Shown here piece after piece: positions 1-8,358 of a stretch of DNA of 64,000 nucleotides. The position numbers and the translations under genes are program-made. The notes under the pieces are model-generated. The model had not been told where the DNA came from. It saw only the letters and a program-made list of their open reading frames with translations, and made no database searches. Source of the stretch: Dysgonomonas sp. HDW5A (lineage in GTDB: Bacteria; Bacteroidota; Bacteroidia; Bacteroidales; Dysgonomonadaceae); contig NZ_CP049857.1 in the NCBI RefSeq assembly GCF_011299555.1, forward strand, positions 1,116,001 through 1,180,000, written 5' to 3'. Position 1 is the stretch's first letter. Every line of letters begins with the position of its first letter.

Positions 1-313
1 CCGTGTAATTCTTTACAAACGATTGGTCTTTGTTTGTTTTTACTATCTGTTCTGCTGTAATCAATGCATTCGCTTCACTCTCGCTAAACATTACAGGGGG
101 TATGGCATACCCTTGCATGAGAGAGTAGCCTTTACCCTCTTCGGTAAGAATGGGAACTCCTGCTTCTTCCAAAGCTTTGATATCCCGATAAACGGTACGC
201 GTACTTATCCCAAACTTATCTGCAATGAATTTAGCCGTGATAATCTGACGCGATTGCAACAATATCAGTATGGCGGTTAAGCGCGATAGTCGGGAAGTAT
301 CTTGATGAATCAT
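1..313 (-). CDS. YafY/DeoR-type HTH regulator, N-terminal part (runs off the window)
   Basis: The reverse strand is open from an ATG at 313 to the window edge without a stop. The first ~60 residues form a winged helix-turn-helix of the HTH_11 type: a LTAILILLQSRQIITAKF helix pair followed by the recognition-helix sequence ISTRTVYRDIKAL. That last motif is typical of YafY/DeoR-like transcription factors that carry a WYL ligand-binding domain further on. The following EEAGVPILTEEGKGYSL wing fits the same family. Only about 104 codons are visible, so the WYL domain is assumed, not seen. It points away from the acetyltransferase at 330-851, which is on the same strand and lies 16 nt upstream of this start, so the two may be co-transcribed. 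Confidence 0.85.
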   Translation of the reverse strand, partial: MIHQDTSRLSRLTAILILLQSRQIITAKFIADKFGISTRTVYRDIKALEEAGVPILTEEGKGYSLMQGYAIPPVMFSESEANALITAEQIVKTNKDQSFVKNYT

Positions 314-329
314 TTCTAATTATTAAAAT

Positions 330-851
330 TTACACTACTGGAAAATAGCTGTATAAGGGATGAACCAACCCTGTGGGTTCATAAAATTCAGTAGTAAAAG
401 CCTTGAATCCCAGCTTTGCTAATAACTTAGCAGAAGATTCATTTTGAGGATGATGCCCTGAGAAAATATTCTGAGCCTTCGATACTTCTAAAGCATAGTT
501 AACGCTGAATCGGGCAGCTTCCGACGCATATCCTTTATTCCAAAAGGCAGGCAGTAATTGAAACCCGAGTTCGTAAATATCTGTTTCGTCGTGATAAGGC
601 TTCAAACCACAACACCCTATAAACTCTGAGGTTTCGAGATTGTAAAGTTTCCAGTACTGAACACCATACAATGCTTGATTTTGTATTTCTCGTGTCAATC
701 TTTCGGCTATCTGCTCAGGGGTGTATGTCCCTGTAGCAGAAAGTAACCTCATCACATCGGGGTGACTCCACAGAGAAGTTGCCACCTCAGTGTCACTTTT
801 GTTCCATACGGAAAAACCCAGTCGTTCGGTCTTAAAAATATACTGATCCAT
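330..851 (-). CDS. GNAT N-acetyltransferase, RimJ/RimL type
   Basis: 173-residue single-domain acetyltransferase (Acetyltransf_3). It opens with the family-typical FKTERLGFSVW beta strand. The acetyl-CoA pyrophosphate-binding motif A is visible as FWNKGYASEAA, and a NESSAKLLAKLGF stretch matches the motif B helix. Such proteins transfer an acetyl group from acetyl-CoA to an amine, classically ribosomal protein N-termini or small molecules; the substrate here cannot be read from sequence. It lies 16 nt upstream of the YafY-type regulator on the same strand, so that regulator may be expressed with it. Confidence 0.85.
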   Translation of the reverse strand: MDQYIFKTERLGFSVWNKSDTEVATSLWSHPDVMRLLSATGTYTPEQIAERLTREIQNQALYGVQYWKLYNLETSEFIGCCGLKPYHDETDIYELGFQLLPAFWNKGYASEAARFSVNYALEVSKAQNIFSGHHPQNESSAKLLAKLGFKAFTTEFYEPTGLVHPLYSYFPVV

Positions 852-1074
852 AAAGACTTACTTATCGAATTATTCTTTTTTACGAGCCTAAAAAAGTGAC
901 AACAATTACATATTATCTAATAATATCTGTAAACTATGTCACCACTCATTTTCAACACCTTACACTATAAAAGGTTACAAAGGTAACAAAAGTGACACTT
1001 TTTTCGATGTCTTTTATTATCTCTTTATATTTTAGGAGCTAATCCGGTGTTGTAGTAAAGATAAATAAACAGCA
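852..1074. promoter_or_regulatory. Intergenic region with two small palindromes
   Basis: Between the metallo-beta-lactamase stop and the acetyltransferase start lie two short inverted repeats. One is AAAAGTG-A-CACTTTT at 988-1002; the other is GTTAC-AAAG-GTAAC at 974-987. The AAAAGTGACA half of the first recurs at about 890. The first could act as a weak terminator for the upstream gene or as an operator; the GC content of the stem is low, so neither role is secure. Confidence 0.35.
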
Positions 1075-1818
1075 CTACTTTTCTAACAATTTCAAAGTAT
1101 GTTCTATCAAATCAGTTCCACCCATATTCCCATGCCCGGGAATGACTGTTTTGACTTTAGGAAACCTTTTTGCTATTTTCGTTATTGTTATTGGCCACGC
1201 TTTAATATCTGCATCTGCAATATTTCCTAAACTTTTGGAATTTATATCTTTGAGAACATCTCCTGCGAATAGAATATCTTCAGTAGGTAACCATACTTCA
1301 ATAACATCTATTGTATGGGCTCCCCCGAAATAATAACATTCTACAGGAATATTTTGAAAATTAATCGAAAGAGAATCTGTAAAGCTATACTGAGGCACGG
1401 ATAAGTTTTTCTCCTTAGCAATATTAATAGTGGCTTGACTGGCATAAGATTTTACATCTTGGCTGTGCAAATATCCTAATCCTCCCATACAGTCTTCGTG
1501 CCAATGAGTGGGAATAATTGCTGTTATTGTCGCATTCAGAGAATCATTTATCCAAGAGGTTAATTCTTCTGTTTGCTTATCATCCCAAGGTGTGTCAATC
1601 ATCAAAGCTTTTCCATCTTTAACCAATAATAATCCATTAGCTCCGACCTTACCCCAAGATTTTGTTTGCACGTATGATGTATGCAGATATACATTTTCTG
1701 ATAACTTAATGAGATCAATTTCATCAGAGACTCTTATGGTATCATGCTTACCTTGCCCTAAAATAGGGAGAGCCAGAAATTGTAGTATTACGATAACTTT
1801 TAAAATTCTTGCTTTCAT
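1075..1818 (-). CDS. Exported subclass-B1-like metallo-beta-lactamase fold hydrolase, Cys221 position is Asp
   Basis: 247 residues with a cleavable N-terminal signal (hydrophobic residues 5-20, then LGQG). The metallo-beta-lactamase fold aligns with subclass B1: the HWHEDC motif (His105, His107, Asp109), GGAHTID (His168), the LGNIADADIKAWP segment that carries the conserved B1 Asn, and GHG (His229). The residue equivalent to the B1 Zn2 ligand Cys221 is Asp187 (AGDVLK instead of GGCFIK). The conserved Lys three residues on is kept. It should be a periplasmic zinc hydrolase; whether it opens beta-lactams is uncertain because of this ligand change. Monocistronic as far as can be seen; the next gene upstream on this strand ends beyond 1975. 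Confidence 0.85.
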   Translation of the reverse strand: MKARILKVIVILQFLALPILGQGKHDTIRVSDEIDLIKLSENVYLHTSYVQTKSWGKVGANGLLLVKDGKALMIDTPWDDKQTEELTSWINDSLNATITAIIPTHWHEDCMGGLGYLHSQDVKSYASQATINIAKEKNLSVPQYSFTDSLSINFQNIPVECYYFGGAHTIDVIEVWLPTEDILFAGDVLKDINSKSLGNIADADIKAWPITITKIAKRFPKVKTVIPGHGNMGGTDLIEHTLKLLEK

Positions 1819-1974
1819 CTACTTTTTGTAATAAATCACTCCGGCTCCCTATACTCTACGATTTTACCCCTCACAAATGTGCCAAGTAATATCCCGAAAC
1901 AAGACCGAATTGTTACATGAATCGATTTGGCGAGTAAAGCCGCTATTTAGAAAAGACATTAATTCCTTAAAACA

Positions 1975-3024
1975 TTACTCACTCAGATATTTTTCGTATG
2001 CCTTTACCAAGGCTTCTTTTTTAGCAGGATCTTTTACAAATTCATAGATGGGTATCAGACCATTATTATTTCTAAAAGCTACCAATGTGAGATTATCATC
2101 GGTAATAGTATTCCATCCATCAAATATGATTCTTTCTCCCTGAAAGTTGGTAATATCCACCATCCAAGTATTAGGATTGGGTAGTGTACCATCAACGACT
2201 TCTACATAGAGATTCTCCTTTAATGGAGCATCACTTGTGGGTGCACTTCCCCATATCGTAGGCCCGTGCGAAAAATATCGGGGTATATTGTATAAAAACC
2301 ATGAATAGCTATTAGAGTGCTTGTCTTCAGCATAACGATACAGGTAATCCATTCTTTCCCCGACCTTTATACTACTCAAAATATGTGTTCCGTAAATCTT
2401 TATGATTTCTTCGGGCGATTTTGTTTCAAGATCGGCTTTAAACCCATCATTCAAATAGCGTGACTGGAACTGCTCCTTCCTATAGCTCGAATAGAAGAAA
2501 TATAAATGATAAACTACATGTACCTGAGAAATACCCAGATAATTATAGGATAAGTCGGGAAATGACGAATCACTTTTGAAAGGGGAATCGAATTTCTCTT
2601 TAAACAGGTTCTTATATTTAGAGATTTCATTACTGCTGAATCCTGCACTTTCCCCCAGAGTTTCGATACATTCTTGTCGAGTTCCACCAATAGACCATTC
2701 GGGTCCGCTCGAAGTACTTTTGAAAAAGGACACACCATCCCCATCTTTGTTATATGCTTCTAAATCCAGAACCTTATTTCGAACTGCCGAAGGGTGAGCA
2801 TATTTACCCGTAACATCGTATCCATATCCCAGCATAAAATAGGCATCATCCATACCCTTATTATTCCACTTAACGAGGCTCGACGAAGAAAGATCTTTAC
2901 CTGTTTTATACGGATTTTGTTTTTCACCTCCACCATTCGGATCCGGGTCTGGATCGGGGTCATTATCGGAACATGAGGCACATGCAAAAACGAAGATAAG
3001 CAGGATAGATAATAAATTTTTCAT
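1975..3024 (-). CDS. MACPF-domain lipoprotein, BSAP-like candidate antibacterial pore former
   Basis: 349 residues. The N-terminus is a lipoprotein signal with Cys18 in FACASC-SDND, followed by an acidic Asp-Pro repeat linker. The segment LGYGYDVTGKYAHPSAVR (residues 65-82) is characteristic of Bacteroidales MACPF proteins. The MACPF signature appears as YGTH at residues 211-214, followed by a Gly-containing strand (KVGERMDYLY). In Bacteroides, secreted MACPF proteins (BSAP-1 and relatives) kill related strains that carry a matching surface receptor. The C-terminal ~90 residues would be the receptor-recognition part by analogy. No adjacent immunity gene is obvious; in known cases resistance comes from a variant receptor. 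Function as a toxin is inference from the family. Confidence 0.85.
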   Translation of the reverse strand: MKNLLSILLIFVFACASCSDNDPDPDPDPNGGGEKQNPYKTGKDLSSSSLVKWNNKGMDDAYFMLGYGYDVTGKYAHPSAVRNKVLDLEAYNKDGDGVSFFKSTSSGPEWSIGGTRQECIETLGESAGFSSNEISKYKNLFKEKFDSPFKSDSSFPDLSYNYLGISQVHVVYHLYFFYSSYRKEQFQSRYLNDGFKADLETKSPEEIIKIYGTHILSSIKVGERMDYLYRYAEDKHSNSYSWFLYNIPRYFSHGPTIWGSAPTSDAPLKENLYVEVVDGTLPNPNTWMVDITNFQGERIIFDGWNTITDDNLTLVAFRNNNGLIPIYEFVKDPAKKEALVKAYEKYLSE

Positions 3025-3163
3025 ACTATTACTTTAATGTCAATATTCAAAAATACGCAATAGATCTGACAAACATTCAAAGTAAAACTGAAATTTGGTT
3101 AAAGCCTGCCTAATTTCCACATCACTGATAACACTTCTATATCATTCTTAAGTATTTAAATCC

Positions 3164-3976
3164 TTACTCCCAAAAGCCGAAGAAATGATGCACCGGACCA
3201 TGCCCTTTTCCAATCTCGTATTCGGCTCCTATCTCAATTGCTTTAGTCATATACTCTTTGGCTTTCGTTACAGCATCATTCAATGGTAATCCATGAGCTA
3301 AAAAGGCAGCAACAGCAGACGAAAACGTACAGCCTGTACCATGCGTATTGCGGGTTTGAATGCGTTTCGATTTCAGCTCTATTACCTCATCGGTTTCAGC
3401 ATTATAAAATACATCGACTAATTCATCTTCGGTCAAATGCCCTGCCTTCAGCAAAACCGAGACCGACCGATTGAAAGACAAATCTTTTACGACCAAAGGT
3501 AAATCGTGCTGACTTGTAATTTTTTGTCCGATCAAAATTTCCGCTTCGGGAATATTGGGTGTTATCACCCGAACATAGGGTATCAATTCGTTTTTAAGAG
3601 TCTCTATAGCTTCATCTTGCAACAGCTTATCACCCGAAGTTGCTACCATTACAGGATCCAGAACTATATTATTTACATTGTATTTAGAGAGAGTTTCTCT
3701 TACTGCCCGAATCAAGTCCGAGGAATGAAGCATACCTATCTTGATAGCATCGGCTCCGATATCATCCAATACAGATTTTATTTGTCCTGAAACAAATGAT
3801 ACGGGTATCGGGTGTACGTCAGTCACTCCAACCGTATTTTCATCTACTACTGCCGTAATAACTGTCATTCCATAGCACCCACATGCCGAGAAAGTTTTCA
3901 AATCAGCTTGAATACCTGCACCACCACTAGGATCACTACCGGCAATAGTTAGCGCACGTTTATATTGTTTCTTCAT
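3164..3976 (-). CDS. thiD: Hydroxymethylpyrimidine/phosphomethylpyrimidine kinase
   Basis: 270-residue ribokinase-fold enzyme that phosphorylates HMP and HMP-phosphate to HMP-pyrophosphate in thiamine synthesis and salvage. The N-terminal GSDPSGGAGIQADLKTF motif is diagnostic for ThiD. The C-terminal NTHGTGCTFSSAVAAF motif holds the anion hole and the catalytic Cys typical of HMP kinases. It is the last gene of the thiM-thiE-tenA-thiD operon, 28 nt after tenA, and should be under the same TPP riboswitch. Length is normal for the family. Confidence 0.96.
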   Translation of the reverse strand: MKKQYKRALTIAGSDPSGGAGIQADLKTFSACGCYGMTVITAVVDENTVGVTDVHPIPVSFVSGQIKSVLDDIGADAIKIGMLHSSDLIRAVRETLSKYNVNNIVLDPVMVATSGDKLLQDEAIETLKNELIPYVRVITPNIPEAEILIGQKITSQHDLPLVVKDLSFNRSVSVLLKAGHLTEDELVDVFYNAETDEVIELKSKRIQTRNTHGTGCTFSSAVAAFLAHGLPLNDAVTKAKEYMTKAIEIGAEYEIGKGHGPVHHFFGFWE

Positions 3977-4004
3977 TTGTTTATCTTATACCAATTAAAT
4001 GAAT

Positions 4005-4658
4005 TTATATTTGCCACTGTTCTTGTTTGTAAGCACTATCCCAAAACATCCATTCCATTTTGGAACACATTATAAATGCTTCTGTCATAGCCGAACGCTG
4101 ATCCGGTGTACAAGTTTCGGCTATTTCGTCACATATCGAAATTGCAGTTTTAACCGATTCTGTAAAGCCTTCGCCACCATAAGTATCTATCCAGCTTTGG
4201 TATGGATTATTTTCTTTGGTTTGATTAGCAAGAATATAGTCTCCTATCTCTTTATATATCCAAAAACATGGAAGTACTGCTGCCAAAGCAACTTCAATGG
4301 GAGAATTTGCTAATTGTTTCATCAGGTAAGAAGTATAAAGAAGACAGCTAGATGAAGCACTCACTTTTATTTTCTTATCTAATGCGCCTAGAAAGGATTC
4401 ATGCAATGCTTTTTCGACCTCAACACTCTCTCCCGCAAAATGAATAAAGGCTTCAATATGATCGGGCTTGCTTAGCTTTGATGCTATAGCAGTCAGTACT
4501 TTACCATAATCGGCAAGATAAAGTGCATCCTGCCGGATATAAAATATAAATTTATTGTTATCCAATGTGCCATCCATCAGTTCTTTTATAAATGGCAGTT
4601 CTTTTATTTTCGTGTAGACAGGCTCAATAGCCTTCCATGCTTCATCACTCCACTTCAT
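4005..4658 (-). CDS. tenA: Thiaminase II / aminopyrimidine aminohydrolase
   Basis: 217-residue all-helical TenA. The likely catalytic Cys is Cys105 in SASSSCLLYTS, matching the TenA_C class, and the C-terminal Glu202 in SKMEWMFWD matches the family's catalytic Glu. TenA hydrolyses degraded thiamine (formyl-aminopyrimidine products) to HMP, which ThiD then phosphorylates. Its ATG overlaps the thiE stop by 4 nt, which indicates translational coupling in the salvage operon. Confidence 0.95.
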   Translation of the reverse strand: MKWSDEAWKAIEPVYTKIKELPFIKELMDGTLDNNKFIFYIRQDALYLADYGKVLTAIASKLSKPDHIEAFIHFAGESVEVEKALHESFLGALDKKIKVSASSSCLLYTSYLMKQLANSPIEVALAAVLPCFWIYKEIGDYILANQTKENNPYQSWIDTYGGEGFTESVKTAISICDEIAETCTPDQRSAMTEAFIMCSKMEWMFWDSAYKQEQWQI

Positions 4659-5296
4659 ATATTTATCTTTGATTTTTGAATTATATTCATCAGTTGAAAA
4701 GCCGCTTGTTTCGGATCGCTTGCCGACATAATTGCCGACACCACCGAAATACCGTCAGCCCCGGCTTCGATAATATCTGCTGCATTTGCCTGATTGATTC
4801 CTCCGATACCGACAGCCGGATGCCTGCTTATCTTCACGATTTCCCGTATCCCCTCCAAGCCAAGAGCCGGAGCTGTATCGGTTTTGGTTGGCGTGCCGAA
4901 TACAGGAGAGATGCCGATATAGTCAACATCGAGTTCGTTTGCATCCACAGCATCCTGCAAACATTCGACAGATAAGCCGATAATTTTATCTTTCCCCAGT
5001 AATTTTCGGGCAATATCATAAGGCATATCACTTTGTCCGATATGTAGACCTTCGGCATCACAAGCAAGTGCAATATCCAGACGATCATTGATAATCAATG
5101 GAATACTATAGGGATGTAAACATTCTTTTAAGAGCATCGCTTGTTGATAAAACTCTAAAGTAGAGCAGTCTTTCTCTCTCAATTGTACCATTGTTACGCC
5201 TCCTTCTACAGCCTGTGCCACGACAGACTCTAATGAGCGTCCTAAAGAAAGCGATCGGTCGGTAACCAGATAAAGACTTAAGTCAAATGATTTCAT
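4655..5296 (-). CDS. thiE: Thiamine-phosphate synthase
   Basis: 213-residue TIM-barrel enzyme joining HMP-pyrophosphate and thiazole phosphate into thiamine phosphate. Visible family motifs are LYLVTDRS at the start, MVQLREKD, LIINDRLDIA, GLHIGQSDMP and the C-terminal phosphate-binding GIGGINQANA and ADGISVVSAI. It overlaps thiM by one nucleotide and tenA by four, so the genes are translationally coupled. Together with thiM and thiD it completes salvage from both precursors. Confidence 0.96.
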   Translation of the reverse strand: MKSFDLSLYLVTDRSLSLGRSLESVVAQAVEGGVTMVQLREKDCSTLEFYQQAMLLKECLHPYSIPLIINDRLDIALACDAEGLHIGQSDMPYDIARKLLGKDKIIGLSVECLQDAVDANELDVDYIGISPVFGTPTKTDTAPALGLEGIREIVKISRHPAVGIGGINQANAADIIEAGADGISVVSAIMSASDPKQAAFQLMNIIQKSKINI

Positions 5297-6090
5297 TACA
5301 GTCTTATTTTATTTCTAAGCATACTTCCGTTCATATTGAATAGTTCGTCTAAAAAATGAACCTGCATACTGCCATTTCCTTGCGATTGGGCTGCAGCCAT
5401 TTCTCCGGAGATACCCATTACAGCCATGCCGTGAGTTGCAGCCTGAAGCATGTCCGTATTAATAGCAGCAAATGCGGCAACAATGGCTGTGGCAGTACAC
5501 CCCATTCCTGTTACACGAGCCATTAATGTACTTCCGTTGGATACTGTTTCTGTTGTTTTTCCGTCGGTTATATAATCCGTTTGCCCACTTATAACAACTA
5601 CCGCACCTGTTTCGCCGGCCAATACTTTAGCAGAATCCAATGCCAAATCGGATGAATTGGTACTGTCTACCCCTTTGGTTTTCACATTATTGTTTACCAA
5701 AGCCATAATCTCCGAAGCATTCCCTCTGATTATCGAAGGCTTGCATTCTTCCAATATTTGCTGGCACACTTTTCTACGATATGAGGTAGCCCCTGCACCC
5801 ACCGGATCGAAGATGACAGGTATTTTCTTTTCTTGGGCAGTTTTTCCGGCAATAAGCATCGCTTTGACCCACTCGGCATCTAATGTTCCGATATTGAGAA
5901 CAAGAGCAGAAGCGATACCGGTCATTTCAGCCACTTCATCTACCGAATGCGCCATTACCGGAGATGCTCCGATAGATAAAAGAGCATTTGCAGTATTATT
6001 CATTACTACATAGTTGGTAATGTTATGAATAAGAGGTGATTTTTCTCTGACCAGACTTAAATCCCGTTCTAAATGTTGGATATTTATCAT
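5296..6090 (-). CDS. thiM: Hydroxyethylthiazole kinase
   Basis: 264 residues, first gene of the thiamine salvage operon. It phosphorylates the thiazole alcohol to thiazole phosphate. Family motifs are PLIHNITNYVVMNNTAN, ALVLNIGT, FDPVGAGATSYR, IIRGNASEI and the catalytic GMGCTATA Cys-containing anion hole. The start ATG at 6090 lies 23 nt after the riboswitch terminator hairpin, so expression should fall when thiamine pyrophosphate is abundant. No thiC or thiG lies in this cluster, so the locus itself encodes salvage only. Confidence 0.96.
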   Translation of the reverse strand: MINIQHLERDLSLVREKSPLIHNITNYVVMNNTANALLSIGASPVMAHSVDEVAEMTGIASALVLNIGTLDAEWVKAMLIAGKTAQEKKIPVIFDPVGAGATSYRRKVCQQILEECKPSIIRGNASEIMALVNNNVKTKGVDSTNSSDLALDSAKVLAGETGAVVVISGQTDYITDGKTTETVSNGSTLMARVTGMGCTATAIVAAFAAINTDMLQAATHGMAVMGISGEMAAAQSQGNGSMQVHFLDELFNMNGSMLRNKIRL

Positions 6091-6112
6091 AAATTTTAGA
6101 ATCTAAATAAAA

Positions 6113-6143
6113 AAAGCCGCTTCGTACAATACGAAACGGCTTT
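6113..6143 (-). terminator. Intrinsic terminator, expression platform of the TPP riboswitch
   Basis: On the minus strand a 14-bp stem (one G-U pair) with a UUG loop is followed directly by a U-rich run. It sits between the TPP aptamer and the thiM start. This is the layout of a riboswitch that attenuates transcription when ligand binds. Confidence 0.9.
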
Positions 6144-6180
6144 ATAAATAATATATCGATGATGATTATTCAAAAAGTCT

Positions 6181-6265
6181 ACCGTTTCCCTACGATGTCA
6201 ATTACAACATATCAGGTTCAAGGGTTTAATCTCAGCTCTTTCTTCGAAAGAACACCCCCAACAGT
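6181..6265 (-). promoter_or_regulatory. TPP riboswitch (THI box)
   Basis: On the minus strand the sequence carries the conserved aptamer blocks in order: GGGGGTG, CTGAGAT, ACCCTTGAACCTGAT and GTAGGGAAACGG. The outer helix P1 pairs ACTGTT (6265-6260) with AACGGT (6186-6181). It lies 5' of thiM and controls thiM-thiE-tenA-thiD through the terminator at 6113-6143. Confidence 0.96.
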
Positions 6266-6379
6266 GATGGCTACAAACTTATAAAAAATATCCGAACTGA
6301 GTAGATTTATATCCGAAATATAAATTCATTTAATAAATTGCACTTTTTTTGTAACGGTATAAAACAAACCTGAAAATAT

Positions 6380-6832
6380 ATGCTGACTTTAGATGAATTG
6401 GCGGAATTACTCATCAACTCGGAATGTGATTATGAAATAATCGAACATGACAAACCAATACTCAAAACCGATGATGCCAATGAGTATTTTGACAGCAGTA
6501 AAGCCGCTCCCGTTTTTATTGTTAAAACAGAAAAAGGATTTTATGCCCTCGTTGCAAGCAATCAATATAATCGTTTTGATTTTAAAAAGCTTGCACTAGA
6601 TTCAGGCTTTTCTAAGATCAAACTGGCTGATAAATCAGACGTATTGAAAGTTACAGGATATGAGGTCGGGACAGTTCCTTTAATCGGACACAATCTACCT
6701 TGCCTCTTCGACAGTAAATTGTTAGACTTCACCTATATCTATGGAGGTACGGGCGACAAATATCACACCCTTAAAATAGCCCCGCAAGACATTCTCAGAT
6801 TAAATAAGAATGTGTTGGAAATCGAGATATAA
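6380..6832 (+). CDS. YbaK/ProX-type aminoacyl-tRNA deacylase domain protein
   Basis: 150 residues forming a single YbaK/prolyl-tRNA-synthetase-associated domain. Supporting features are the PVFIVKTEKGFYALV strands with a conserved Lys, the LADKSDVLKVTGYEVGTVPLIG segment (the Gly-x-Pro loop of the family), and the DxGKYHT-like GGTGDKYHTLKI strand near the end. Family members clear mischarged tRNA or act as free-standing editing factors. The exact tRNA specificity cannot be told. It is divergent from the thi operon and shares the intergenic region with the riboswitch. Confidence 0.8.
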   Translation: MLTLDELAELLINSECDYEIIEHDKPILKTDDANEYFDSSKAAPVFIVKTEKGFYALVASNQYNRFDFKKLALDSGFSKIKLADKSDVLKVTGYEVGTVPLIGHNLPCLFDSKLLDFTYIYGGTGDKYHTLKIAPQDILRLNKNVLEIEI

Positions 6833-6851
6833 TAAATCAGGTCTTAACATC

Positions 6852-7286
6852 ATGGGAAATATCATAATAAGAAAGGCAGAGCAGGCAGATTTGGATGCGG
6901 TTTATGGGTTAGTTTGCGAATTAGAACAAACGGCATTGGATAAAGGTGCTTTTACGCACATTTATAACAGACAAATTTTCGATTGCCACCATTTGCTCAT
7001 AGTAGCTGAATTGAATCAGCTGGTAATTGGATTTTTATCTCTCCAAGTAAAGGAGCACCTTCATCATGCAGGGAAAATAGCAGAAATAATAGAGTTAATC
7101 ATTCATGAGCCATCTCGTAGCCTGAGAATCGGAGATACACTTTTTCAGGCGGCTAAAAAGTTTGCTAAAGAGAATGATTGTTCACAACTCGAACTTTGCA
7201 CAAATGTCCGGCGATTGAGAGCACATCAGTTTTATGAAAGAAAAGGCATGAATAAGTCCCACCATTGCTTTACAATATCTCTGTAA
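6852..7286 (+). CDS. GNAT N-acetyltransferase
   Basis: 144 residues when started at ATG 6852, which begins the recognisable MGNIIIRKAEQADLDAVYGL domain; a start further upstream at 6810 would overlap the previous gene. The acetyl-CoA-binding region is visible around the RSLRIGDTLFQAAKKFAKEN helix, and the C-terminus carries HQFYERKGMNKS, the usual motif B. The RSLRIG version departs from the common R-G-x-G-x-G/A loop. Substrate unknown. It starts 19 nt after the YbaK-like gene and probably shares its transcript. Confidence 0.82.
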   Translation: MGNIIIRKAEQADLDAVYGLVCELEQTALDKGAFTHIYNRQIFDCHHLLIVAELNQLVIGFLSLQVKEHLHHAGKIAEIIELIIHEPSRSLRIGDTLFQAAKKFAKENDCSQLELCTNVRRLRAHQFYERKGMNKSHHCFTISL

Positions 7287-7435
7287 AAGAAGTTAGAGAA
7301 ACCAAATTAATATTGATACGAAATGGATAGAATGAAAAAACTTATTAATACCTAAACCAGGAAAGATATTTCGACACAACTAATTTTCAAAAAAATTAGA
7401 AGCTTGCTCCCAATAATATCCAAAGACATAACAGG

Positions 7436-7993
7436 ATGGAAAGAGACAAAAAGATAAAAGACATTCAAACCTGGATAGAGATCTACAGTTTACCGTTGCT
7501 CAACAGAGCTGTCTATCTGGTGTCTGATGAACAAGATGCTAAAGACTTGGTACAAGATGTTTTCTTAGCAGCATTGGAATCGTATGATAGCTTTAAAGAA
7601 GAAAGTAACCCAAAAACATGGTTGATGGCTATCTTGAATAATAAGGTTGCCGACTTTTACCGAAAAAAATATCGAACTACCGGGCAGATTCGTTTAGACT
7701 ATTTTTTTGACGAATCAGGAGCTTGGAGGCGAGATGATGTACTAAATGGGTGGGTCGATAAAGAAACCTCATTGTTAAATGATGACGAGTTTAATGGTAC
7801 GTTGGAAAATTGCTTGGATAGTTTACCTTTAAAATGGAGAATACCTATAAAATTATATTATTTAGAAGAAAAAAAAACAGATATGGTTTGTCAGGAAACG
7901 GGGATTTCAACTACTAATTTATGGAAAATTCTCCAACGTGGTAGATTGCAATTGAGAGAGTGTTTAGAAATAAACTGGTTTAATACACTTTAA
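7436..7993 (+). CDS. ECF-type RNA polymerase sigma factor
   Basis: 185 residues with sigma region 2 (DEQDAKDLVQDVFLAALESY, then KTWLMAILNNKVADFYRKK) and a region 4 helix-turn-helix near the end (MVCQETGISTTNLWKILQRGRLQLRECL). It is followed 10 nt later by a small zinc-motif protein that looks like its anti-sigma factor, and then by DUF417 and MsrAB genes. It should redirect RNA polymerase to a stress regulon; the downstream genes suggest reactive chlorine or methionine oxidation as the cue, which is inference. Confidence 0.93.
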   Translation: MERDKKIKDIQTWIEIYSLPLLNRAVYLVSDEQDAKDLVQDVFLAALESYDSFKEESNPKTWLMAILNNKVADFYRKKYRTTGQIRLDYFFDESGAWRRDDVLNGWVDKETSLLNDDEFNGTLENCLDSLPLKWRIPIKLYYLEEKKTDMVCQETGISTTNLWKILQRGRLQLRECLEINWFNTL

Positions 7994-8003
7994 TTTTTGT
8001 ATT

Positions 8004-8279
8004 ATGTTTCGTAAAATAATTCATTGGTTAATTATGCCATGCTCTAAAGCTACCCAAGAAATTGAAAAGCAAGAAGGCGGATATAAAATGTCTTTGTTAC
8101 AAAGACTGAGACTAAAAGCCCATCTGGCTATCTGTAAATGGTGCTCTGCATATAGGAAAAAGGTTGTTTATTTAGATAAAAAATTAAGTACAATCATTCG
8201 AAAAGAACAAAATACACTTTTAAAAGATATTGATATACAAAATTTTAAAGATAATATAAAAGAAAAAATCAAAAAATGA
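8004..8279 (+). CDS. Small ZAS-like anti-sigma factor
   Basis: 91 residues with Cys13, then His40-x3-Cys44-x2-Cys47 (HLAICKWC), the zinc-associated anti-sigma pattern. There is no membrane helix, so it would be cytosolic. Position directly behind the ECF sigma gene supports the anti-sigma role. In redox-sensing ZAS proteins oxidation of the Cys pair releases sigma; this would suit the MsrAB gene in the same cluster. Partner assignment is by context. Confidence 0.75.
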   Translation: MFRKIIHWLIMPCSKATQEIEKQEGGYKMSLLQRLRLKAHLAICKWCSAYRKKVVYLDKKLSTIIRKEQNTLLKDIDIQNFKDNIKEKIKK

Positions 8280-8358
8280 ATCTCTTTTTGTCAGGATTTA
8301 AAAGAAACTGCGACTATGTATTAAAATAATCCGAATTTTAATATAAAAAATTACAGCA

